Assembly: GCA_900551345.1 (NCBI GenBank)
Contig: URVP01000095.1
Span: 1-5,978, forward strand
Source: an uncultured Eubacteriales bacterium
GTDB taxonomy: Bacteria > Bacillota > Clostridia > Monoglobales > UMGS1388
Direction of reading: 5' to 3'
DNA length: 5,978 nucleotides
Position 1 is the first letter of the stretch; every line of letters starts with the position of its first letter. Positions 1 to 5,766 of this stretch are shown here, piece by piece. Made by a program: the position numbers and the translations under genes. The notes below the pieces were generated by a model. That model was not told where the DNA came from, did no database searches, and saw only the letters and a list, made by a program, of their open reading frames with translations.

Positions 1-258
1 TTCAAGGATAACCTGCTTGTTGTGTACATATATTTCATCTACAACATCTACATCAGACAACAGAGTAATTGTTCCGGTTCCGCCCGAAGGAATTTTATCG
101 AACGCTGACGCAAGAGTCTCTGCATATTCAGTTGTGCCATCTGTATAGGTGATTTTTGCCACAGAATTTTCAGGAGAGTCAGCAAAAACAGACACATTCA
201 GCACCGATACGGTCAATAGAATCGTTAACAAACCTAATAGAAATACTTTCATCTTCAC
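1..258 (-). CDS. N-terminus of a secreted protein of unknown function (partial, runs off left edge)
   Basis: This reading frame is open for 86 codons from a GTG at 258 to the left edge, so only the N-terminus is seen. A lysine-containing start (residues 1-4) is followed by a hydrophobic stretch (about residues 5-25) and a likely signal peptidase I site after VFA (residues 24-26), so the protein should be exported. The mature part begins with a segment containing GTGTITLLSDV. That resembles the opening strands of beta-helix surface proteins in Gram-positive gut bacteria, but the resemblance is from memory and too short to assign a function. I chose the GTG because GGAG at 268-271 lies 9 bases upstream. 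ATG at 252 is an alternative in-frame start, and ATG at 267 touches the GGAG and is too close. The gene has its own promoter and lies beyond the terminator of the PTS operon, so it is a separate transcription unit. The reading frame and export signal are well supported; the role is unknown. Confidence 0.75.
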   Translation of the reverse strand, partial: MKMKVFLLGLLTILLTVSVLNVSVFADSPENSVAKITYTDGTTEYAETLASAFDKIPSGGTGTITLLSDVDVVDEIYVHNKQVILE

Positions 259-267
259 AAATATCAT

Positions 268-271
268 CTCC
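268..271 (-). promoter_or_regulatory. Ribosome binding site that decides the start of the secreted-protein gene
   Basis: GGAG on the minus strand is followed immediately by an in-frame ATG (265-267), which is too close to be used. The in-frame GTG at 256-258 is 9 bases away and the ATG at 250-252 is 15 bases away. Normal spacing favours the GTG. Confidence 0.6.
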
Positions 272-340
272 ACATTGTAAATTAAATTGTCGGATACAGT
301 CGTTATTCCGAACTTTTGCAAATAATATTATGTTAAATTG

Positions 341-369
341 ATTATACAATAGTTCCTTTGTCTTGTCAA
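341..369 (-). promoter_or_regulatory. Consensus sigma-A (sigma-70 type) promoter for the secreted-protein gene
   Basis: On the minus strand the -35 box TTGACA (364-369) and the -10 box TATAAT (341-346) are both perfect matches to consensus, with the optimal 17-base spacer. Transcription should start near 334-335, giving a leader of about 76 bases before the GTG start. The leader can form only a weak 5-bp hairpin (307-311 with 290-294, 12-base loop). A 10-base AT palindrome (322-331) lies just after the predicted start site. Neither is convincing as a regulatory element. The -35 box begins 10 bases after the U-tract of the upstream terminator, so this gene is insulated from the PTS operon. Confidence 0.85.
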
Positions 370-379
370 TTATTTGTCG

Positions 380-418
380 AAAAAAAACAAAGCGTCCCGA
401 TAAAAATACGGGACGCTT
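380..418 (-). terminator. Intrinsic terminator of the PTS-aldolase operon
   Basis: A perfect 10-bp inverted repeat (409-418 with 390-399, 9-base loop) has a GC-rich core of CGTCCCG paired with CGGGACG. On the minus-strand transcript it is followed by UG and then eight U (380-387). The stem begins 11 bases past the stop codon of the last aldolase gene. There is no U-tract on the plus-strand side, so it terminates only leftward transcription. Confidence 0.93.
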
Positions 419-429
419 AAGAGGGTCAA

Positions 430-1296
430 TTATCTGTACAAAGATGCTTTGCCAATGTCATTAAACAGCTGCATTTTATATTCGACTACTTCTCTCATAG
501 CCGCAATACAGGGAGGATAAATTGCGTTAGGTTCAATCCAGCCGGGATTTTCAGCAAGAACTTCACGACATTTTTTATAAAATGCGAACTTAATATCACT
601 TGAGATATTTATTTTTGAAATACCAATCTTTACAGACTCGGCTATTTCTGCATCGGGATTACTTGAACCTCCGTGAAGAACAAGCGGAATGTCTACTGTA
701 TCACGAATAGTTTTAAGAAGGTCAAGTTTAAGCTCAGGCTTCATATCCTTAGGATATATACCGTGAGCAGTACCGATTGCTACAGCAAGTGAATCGATAC
801 CTGTTTTATCAATGAAATCCTTTGCCTGGTCGGGGTTTGTATAGATAATGTCTTTTGAACCGCCCTCATAGGAACCGCCTGTTGTACCGATTGTACCAAG
901 TTCAGCTTCTACAGAAACATCGGATACCTTTGCAACTTCTACAACTTTTTTAGTGATTGCGATATTTTCTTCATAGGGTTTATGAGAAGCATCTATCATA
1001 ACAGAAGTAAATCCGCAACGGATTGCACGGAGAATCTCTTCAAATGTGCCGCCGTGGTCAAGATGGATAACCATAGGAACTTTTGATTTATTAGCCTCCT
1101 GAATACATGTGGAAATAAAGCTATCTCCCAAAAATTCCAACTCTGTGGGGTGTATTGCAAGGATAACAGGTGCGTCTTTTTCATTCGCACTCTCAACAAC
1201 GCCCTTCAAAATAGATTCGCTTCCAATGTTAAAAGCGGGTACGGCAAAGCCGTTTTTGTCAGCAACTGCAAGCAGCTGTTTCATGTTCATTAACAT
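430..1296 (-). CDS. Class II (zinc) ketose-phosphate aldolase, last gene of the operon (aldolase B)
   Basis: This 288-residue protein belongs to the class II fructose-bisphosphate/tagatose-bisphosphate aldolase family (KbaY/GatY-like), cytosolic zinc enzymes that reversibly cleave a ketose phosphate to dihydroxyacetone phosphate and an aldehyde. The length is normal. Visible family features are HLDHG at 78-82 (catalytic Asp80, zinc ligand His81), IDASHKPYEEN at 101-111, VEAELG at 129-134, GTAHG with zinc ligand His178, VLHGGSS with zinc ligand His208, and Asn230 in KINISSD near the phosphate site. All expected catalytic residues are present. I start it at ATG 1296 because AGGAG (1305-1309) lies 8 bases upstream; the in-frame GTG at 1305 overlaps that site. 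It follows the paralogous aldolase gene by 14 bases and is followed by the terminator. Fructose-1,6-bisphosphate, tagatose-1,6-bisphosphate or a ketose 1-phosphate are all possible substrates. The family is certain; the substrate is open. Confidence 0.93.
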   Translation of the reverse strand: MLMNMKQLLAVADKNGFAVPAFNIGSESILKGVVESANEKDAPVILAIHPTELEFLGDSFISTCIQEANKSKVPMVIHLDHGGTFEEILRAIRCGFTSVMIDASHKPYEENIAITKKVVEVAKVSDVSVEAELGTIGTTGGSYEGGSKDIIYTNPDQAKDFIDKTGIDSLAVAIGTAHGIYPKDMKPELKLDLLKTIRDTVDIPLVLHGGSSNPDAEIAESVKIGISKINISSDIKFAFYKKCREVLAENPGWIEPNAIYPPCIAAMREVVEYKMQLFNDIGKASLYR

Positions 1297-1304
1297 ATCA
1301 ATCA

Positions 1305-1309
1305 CTCCT
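1305..1309 (-). promoter_or_regulatory. Ribosome binding site that decides the start of aldolase B
   Basis: AGGAG on the minus strand ends in the first base of an in-frame GTG (1303-1305), so that GTG cannot be the start. ATG at 1294-1296 lies 8 bases downstream, the normal distance. This shortens the longest reading frame by three residues. Confidence 0.8.
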
Positions 1310-1310
1310 A

Positions 1311-2171
1311 TTATAAATTTTTATTTTTACCTTTTGAACCCGAAAGACCGATATAGTATCTTACAAGTTCGATACTCTCTTTTTCTGTAGCATGAACCAG
1401 ATCAAAATAATTGATGTCAGGATTCTCTTTAAGCAATTTTGCTGTTGCATCTCGATTAGCATTCATAAAGTCGCATCCTACATTTATCTTATTAATTCCG
1501 TTCTTAACTGAATTAATAATGTTCTCCTCTCCTGAACCTGAACCACCATGAAGAACAAGAGGTGCATTTGTAAGACGCTTAATTTCTTTTAACCTCTCGA
1601 TATCAAACTTCGGTATCATTCCTTCAGGATAATTACCGTGTGATGTTCCTATCGATATGGCAAGTGCATCAATACCGGTTCGCTCTACAAATATTTTAGC
1701 CTGCTGAGGGTCTGTATACATTGCATCTTGTGTGAAAGCACCGCCTTCGCTAGCACCCAGACATCCTATTTCACCCTCTACGCTTGCGCCGTGCTTATGG
1801 GCGTAATCTGCTATTTCTTTTGTCATTTTTATATTGTTTTCCAGGTCAAACCTTGACGCATCAACCATAACGGATGAGAAACCATCGTCTATTGCTTTAA
1901 TCAAATACTCTTTTTCCTGACCATGGTCAAAGTTAAGTGCAACATTGACATTGCTCCTTTGTGCCAAAATTTTTACAACAGGAGTAATCAATTCACTGTC
2001 ACAATGTGTGAGAAGATGATCCTGAAAAATATTTACTATAATCGGTGAGTCTTCCAGTTCGGCTGCACGAATAACTGAACGCACAGTCTCAATATTAAAG
2101 CAATTAATTGCCATTATTGCATAATTATTTGCGTTGGCATCCGCCAGCATATTTTTCATTGATACATACAT
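1311..2171 (-). CDS. Class II (zinc) ketose-phosphate aldolase paralog (aldolase A)
   Basis: This 286-residue class II aldolase is paralogous to the next gene in the operon. His178, His208 and Asn230 fall at the same residue numbers in both. Visible motifs are NFDHG at 80-84 (catalytic Asp82, zinc ligand His83), VEGEIG at 131-136, GTSHG with His178, VLHGGSGSG with His208, and KINVGCD with Asn230. The core catalytic set is intact, so it should be active. Two usually conserved residues differ: the first His of the family's HxDH motif is Asn80, and the SH of the DxSHxPxxEN stretch is Ser-Arg (Arg107). This suggests a substrate or role different from aldolase B (inference). The lysine-rich C-terminus ends in GSKGKNKNL. 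It starts 24 bases after the EIIC stop. The ribosome binding site is poor (AAGAAAG about 10 bases before the ATG), unlike every other gene in the operon. Confidence 0.92.
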   Translation of the reverse strand: MYVSMKNMLADANANNYAIMAINCFNIETVRSVIRAAELEDSPIIVNIFQDHLLTHCDSELITPVVKILAQRSNVNVALNFDHGQEKEYLIKAIDDGFSSVMVDASRFDLENNIKMTKEIADYAHKHGASVEGEIGCLGASEGGAFTQDAMYTDPQQAKIFVERTGIDALAISIGTSHGNYPEGMIPKFDIERLKEIKRLTNAPLVLHGGSGSGEENIINSVKNGINKINVGCDFMNANRDATAKLLKENPDINYFDLVHATEKESIELVRYYIGLSGSKGKNKNL

Positions 2172-2195
2172 ATTAACACAGCTTTCTTAAAAAAA

Positions 2196-3284
2196 TCATT
2201 TTATCTTTATATCTGAAAGATCAATTTCCTCTTCCTCTTCTTCAGCATCAAGTATAACAGTATCGTCCTTTTTTGCATCTTTCTTAAGAGCAACAAGGAG
2301 CAGCGCCGTTACAACAGTACCTGCTGTCAAAGCAAGCATAAAGCCCCAGGGATTAATCATTGCAGGAACTATGAACATACCGCCTGAAGGAACCATTGAA
2401 CCTACATCAAGAGCCATTACAATAGCTCCGCCTACTGCTGCACCGATTGAGCATGAAGCAATAACTCTAATCGGGTCAACTGCTGCGATGGGGATAACGC
2501 CTTCTGTTATCATACAAATACCCATAGGAAATGCAATTTTAATGTTATCAGTTTCGCTCTTTGTATATCTTGCTCTTCTGATTACCCAAGAAAGAGCAAC
2601 ACCAAAAGGCGGAATCATCGAAGCACAGATTTTAACAGCTTCAGGACCGTACACACCGTCCATAAGAAGTCCGTCTGCGAACAAAGATGCAACTTTATTT
2701 ACGGGACCACCAAAGTCAAATGCTGCCATAGCACCCATTACAGCGCCGAAAACTGCCTTAGAACCAGTCTGCATGTTCATAAGTAGATTTGTAAGTGCTT
2801 CTGATGCCCAAGCAATGGGTTTACCAATTACAAAGAACATAATCAAACCTATAACAACAGAGGATATAAGAGGTATAATCATCATAGGCATAAGACCTTG
2901 TGCCCACTTGGGAACCTTAAGATGAGTTTTAAGGAACTGTACAAAATAACCTGCAAGGTAACCACCAAGCATACCGCCGAGGAAACCGGCACCCATATTC
3001 TGTGCAATCATACCCATTAATAAACCGGGAGCTATACCTGGTCTGTCTGCAATTGAATAAGCAATAGCAGCGCCCATTACTCCGGGAAGTAAGCCCATAC
3101 CGTAAACACCGAGTGTAACAGCAGCTTGCCAAATATTATATCCTGCTTTGTAATCAGAAATTGTTGAAGGATTACCTCCGAAAATGTTACCTATTGCAAT
3201 TAAAAGACCTGAAGCAACTACCAAGGGGAGCATAAATGATATACCTGTCAAGGCATGCTTTTTAAGCTGTAACTTCTTTAACAT
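2196..3284 (-). CDS. PTS fructose-family EIIC membrane permease
   Basis: This 362-residue integral membrane protein is the sugar channel of a fructose-family PTS, importing the sugar as EIIB phosphorylates it. Hydrophobic segments cover most of residues 13-335. Family landmarks are KKHALTGISFMLPLVVASG (about 8-26), ADRPGIAPGLLMG (79-91), FDFGGPVNK (189-197) and TEGVIPIAAVDPIR (260-273), the last containing the Glu region tied to sugar binding in EIIC proteins. EIIC is a separate protein here rather than fused to EIIA or EIIB. After the last membrane segment comes a charged cytoplasmic tail (about 334-362) with six consecutive Glu. The start has GGAGG (3294-3298) 9 bases upstream. It follows EIIB by 19 bases. 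Fructose is the commonest substrate of this family, but relatives carry mannose-type or mannosyl-glycerate sugars, so the substrate is inferred only. Confidence 0.93.
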   Translation of the reverse strand: MLKKLQLKKHALTGISFMLPLVVASGLLIAIGNIFGGNPSTISDYKAGYNIWQAAVTLGVYGMGLLPGVMGAAIAYSIADRPGIAPGLLMGMIAQNMGAGFLGGMLGGYLAGYFVQFLKTHLKVPKWAQGLMPMMIIPLISSVVIGLIMFFVIGKPIAWASEALTNLLMNMQTGSKAVFGAVMGAMAAFDFGGPVNKVASLFADGLLMDGVYGPEAVKICASMIPPFGVALSWVIRRARYTKSETDNIKIAFPMGICMITEGVIPIAAVDPIRVIASCSIGAAVGGAIVMALDVGSMVPSGGMFIVPAMINPWGFMLALTAGTVVTALLLVALKKDAKKDDTVILDAEEEEEEIDLSDIKIK

Positions 3285-3303
3285 ATTTATTTACCTCCAG
3301 TTA

Positions 3304-3615
3304 TTATTTTTTCAATTCTTCTTCTATTTTATTGATAAGAGCCTTAGGTGATTTGATAGCAATGTGAGTGGGAATTTCTACTATGCGCTTTCCCTGAAAA
3401 CGGTCTTTACCGCCTACTTTAATATCTGCTGCAATTATCACAACATCTGCATCGCTTATCTGTTGTGCGGTAAGCTCATCTTCTGTACCGATGGTACCCT
3501 GAGTTTCTATGTGAACCTCATGTCCCAGTTCCTGTGCTGCAGTTACAAGTTTCTCTTTTGCAATATAAGTGTGAGCTATACCAGAAGTGCACGCTGCAAT
3601 ACCTACAATTTTCAT
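3304..3615 (-). CDS. PTS fructose-family EIIB phosphocarrier
   Basis: This complete 103-residue single-domain EIIB protein receives phosphate from EIIA on a cysteine and passes it to the sugar held by EIIC at the inner face of the membrane. The active-site loop is AACTSGIAHTYIA (7-19) with phospho-accepting Cys9; most family members have CPTGIAHT, so Pro-Thr is Thr-Ser here. ETQG (37-40) and the DADVVIIAADI strand (55-65) are also typical. Length and lack of fusion show a freestanding domain. It ends in tandem TAA codons (3304-3306 and 3301-3303). A very strong ribosome binding site, GGGAGGAG (3623-3630), lies 7 bases before the ATG. It sits between EIIA and EIIC with gaps of 18 and 19 bases. 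Confidence 0.95.
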   Translation of the reverse strand: MKIVGIAACTSGIAHTYIAKEKLVTAAQELGHEVHIETQGTIGTEDELTAQQISDADVVIIAADIKVGGKDRFQGKRIVEIPTHIAIKSPKALINKIEEELKK

Positions 3616-3633
3616 AATTATTCTCCTCCCTTT

Positions 3634-4083
3634 TTATTCTGAGAAAATAGACCTTATTTCTTCTGCCGATTTTGCTTCCAAAAGTTTTTTGCAAGTTTGT
3701 TCCGAAGCTAATTTCCTAGCCATTTGTGAAAGCAGTTTTACATGAACGCCGGTTTTATCATTTTCATTAACCGCCAGAAGTACAATAAAGTTTACAGGTT
3801 TATCGTCCAGGCTTTGCCACTCAAGGGGCTTTTCTGTTCTTCCTATTGCTGCGGTGGTCTCAAGCACATTAGACGATTTACCATGAGGAATGGCTATGCC
3901 GTTGCCTATTCCTGTCGTTGAGATGGCTTCTCTGTCAAGTACATCTTTTAAAAATCCATCCTTGTCGGTAAGAGCACCACTTTCATACAAAAGTTCTGTA
4001 AGTTCTCTGAGTGCATCTTCCTTTGTTTCGGATTTTAGGTTGATTTCAATTCTGTCATCTCTTAATACATCTGATACATTCAT
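3634..4083 (-). CDS. PTS fructose/mannitol-family EIIA phosphocarrier
   Basis: This complete 149-residue EIIA domain of the fructose/mannitol type (PTS_EIIA_2) is a cytosolic carrier that moves phosphate from HPr to EIIB. The active-site motif STTGIGNGIAIPHGKS (55-70) holds the phosphorylated His67. The second conserved histidine is His114 in GVHVKLLSQMARKL. The length matches a single freestanding EIIA domain, with no regulatory or EIIB extension. The ribosome binding site AGGAGG (4094-4099) is embedded in the last codons of the Enzyme I gene, 10 bases before the ATG. Only 4 bases separate the two genes, so translation is probably coupled. Related domains occur in nitrogen-PTS EIIA (PtsN) and in PTS regulators, but the adjacent EIIB and EIIC make a transport role clear. 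Confidence 0.95.
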   Translation of the reverse strand: MNVSDVLRDDRIEINLKSETKEDALRELTELLYESGALTDKDGFLKDVLDREAISTTGIGNGIAIPHGKSSNVLETTAAIGRTEKPLEWQSLDDKPVNFIVLLAVNENDKTGVHVKLLSQMARKLASEQTCKKLLEAKSAEEIRSIFSE

Positions 4084-4087
4084 AATT

Positions 4088-5761
4088 TCACCCCCTCCTA
4101 ATAATTTTTATAACTTCATTTTCATCTTCAGCATTAAGAGCTTTCTGTGCAAGCTCTTTAGCAGAAGCAGAATCTATATCTGATACTTTTTTCTTAATTC
4201 TGTTAAGCATAGGCAAAGGCACGCTGAATTTTTTCAAACCCATACCTATAAGAATTTCAGTATAATCCGTGTTAGCAGCCAAATCACCGCAAACGCTGAC
4301 TTCTATTCCGGCATCTGCACCGTCTTTTATAACCTTGTTTATCATTTTAAGGACAGCAGGATTATACGGATTATATACATTTTCAACCGCAGGATTGCCT
4401 CTGTCTGCCGACATTATATATTGAACAAGATCATTTGTTCCTATACTAAAAAAGTCACAATGTTTTGCAAATACCTCTGACATTATTGCGCTTGCAGGAG
4501 TTTCTATCATAATTCCCAACTCAATATCGTCAGAATAAGGTTGACCTTCTTTTTCAAGAGAATTTTTTAATTCCGAAATAAGCTCTTTGGTTTTTGTTAT
4601 CTCCTCTATGCGTGTTACCATGGGAAGCATGATTTTAAGTTTTCTTCCCACACCTGCCATAAGAAGTGCTTTAAGCTGTTCGGAAAAAACATCAGGATTG
4701 CTCAAACACAGCCTTATACCACGATTTCCAAGAAAAGGATTTTCTTCGTGAGGCATGTGGAAGTACTCTATCTGTTTATCACCGCCAACATCAAGAGTTC
4801 GTATGGTAACGGGTTCAGGATGAACAATATCCAAAGCTTTTTTATAAGCGTCACACTGTTGTTCAACAGAAGGCTTTACTTTAGATGAAGAATAAAGAAA
4901 CTCCGAGCGAAACAATCCTACTCCGTCAAATTTTTCATCCTTACTATTGTTAAGATCTGAAGGTTTACCTATGTTTACCGCAACCTTAATTCGTATGCCA
5001 TCCTTTGTGTATGCATCATTTTGCTTAATTGCTTCAAGAGAATTAAGAAAATCCTGTTCATCGCTAACTTTTTTATCATATATTTTTTTTGTTTTTTCAT
5101 CGGGTTCTAAAATGAATTCACCGCTGTAACCGTCAAGATAAGCTATATCACACTCTGCCGTACTGTCCAAACCGTCCACACCCACTACGGCAGGAATACC
5201 GATTGACTTAGCAAGTATAACCGTATGCGATGTAACGCCGCCTTCTCTGGTAGCAAAACCTAAAAGCCTGGAATGGTCAAAAAGCATGGTATCAACCGGA
5301 GTTAAATCCTTTGCAGCTATAATATATTTGTCATCTCCATCAGGAAAATCAAAGTCAGCATCAGCACCTGAAAGAGTTTCTTTAAGCATATTTCCTATAT
5401 TGCGTATATCGTCGGCACGCTGTCTTAAATACTCATTTTCTTTTTTCATTAATATGGCAGACATGCTGTCTGAAACTTCAGTTACCGCATTTTCTTCAGA
5501 AACTCCTGTTGATATAAGTTCTCTTATAGGCCCTATAAACATTTCATCTTCAAGCAGCATCTCATATGCAGAGAATATTTTTGCATTATCCTCACCTAAA
5601 TCTGAAAGAGCTTTATCATGCATTTGTCTGACTTTTTTAAGGCATTTTTCAACAGCCTCGTTAAGATCGATTTTTACATCAGTTGAGGATTTTTTCTCAA
5701 AGTATAAAACTTTTCCGCATACTATTCCGGGTGCTCCCCCAATGCCATTTAGAATCTTCAT
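4088..5761 (-). CDS. ptsI: PTS Enzyme I (phosphoenolpyruvate-protein phosphotransferase)
   Basis: Enzyme I starts the PTS relay in the cytosol by taking phosphate from PEP and giving it to HPr. The 557-residue protein has the usual order: an N-terminal GGAPGI start, the HPr-binding helices, the phosphohistidine swivel with GGVTSHT (174-180, active His179) and IPAVVG (189-194), then a PEP-binding barrel. The barrel shows GLFRSEFLY (282-290, Arg285), RTLDVGGDK (321-329), NPFLGNRGIR (341-350), the Mg ligands Glu420 in IMIETPA and Asp444 in GTNDLVQY, and the acid-base Cys491 in SVCGD. All catalytic residues are present. It is slightly shorter than the usual 570 or so, and several normally conserved neighbours are changed (Asn346 for Trp/Tyr, Gly348 for Ala, Asp493 for Glu, Ala-Asn for Gly-Asp after it). 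This could mark a specialised copy (inference). I chose ATG 5761 because GGAG (5770-5773) is 8 bases upstream. HPr ends 5 bases before it. Confidence 0.96.
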   Translation of the reverse strand: MKILNGIGGAPGIVCGKVLYFEKKSSTDVKIDLNEAVEKCLKKVRQMHDKALSDLGEDNAKIFSAYEMLLEDEMFIGPIRELISTGVSEENAVTEVSDSMSAILMKKENEYLRQRADDIRNIGNMLKETLSGADADFDFPDGDDKYIIAAKDLTPVDTMLFDHSRLLGFATREGGVTSHTVILAKSIGIPAVVGVDGLDSTAECDIAYLDGYSGEFILEPDEKTKKIYDKKVSDEQDFLNSLEAIKQNDAYTKDGIRIKVAVNIGKPSDLNNSKDEKFDGVGLFRSEFLYSSSKVKPSVEQQCDAYKKALDIVHPEPVTIRTLDVGGDKQIEYFHMPHEENPFLGNRGIRLCLSNPDVFSEQLKALLMAGVGRKLKIMLPMVTRIEEITKTKELISELKNSLEKEGQPYSDDIELGIMIETPASAIMSEVFAKHCDFFSIGTNDLVQYIMSADRGNPAVENVYNPYNPAVLKMINKVIKDGADAGIEVSVCGDLAANTDYTEILIGMGLKKFSVPLPMLNRIKKKVSDIDSASAKELAQKALNAEDENEVIKIIRRG

Positions 5762-5766
5762 AATAA

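Noticed and set aside
290..311. Possible leader hairpin or riboswitch upstream of the secreted-protein gene
   Set aside because: Only five base pairs around a 12-base loop, and the leader of about 76 bases shows no recognisable riboswitch core.
322..331. Ten-base palindrome ATAATATTAT just after the predicted transcription start, as a possible operator
   Set aside because: It is pure A and T in a very AT-rich leader, and such short palindromes are expected by chance. No regulator gene is nearby.
156..341. 61-residue open frame on the plus strand at the left
   Set aside because: It is antisense to the signal-peptide gene and its leader, overlaps the consensus promoter, and has no recognisable motif.
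2189..2195. Seven T on the minus strand after the EIIC stop, as a possible terminator
   Set aside because: No GC-rich hairpin precedes it; the upstream coding end is AT-rich and unstructured. Transcription should continue into the aldolases.
2371..2925. 184-residue open frame on the plus strand
   Set aside because: It lies wholly inside and antisense to the well-supported EIIC gene, and its repetitive Ile/Pro/Ala composition is what antisense reading of a membrane protein gives. It is a shadow frame.
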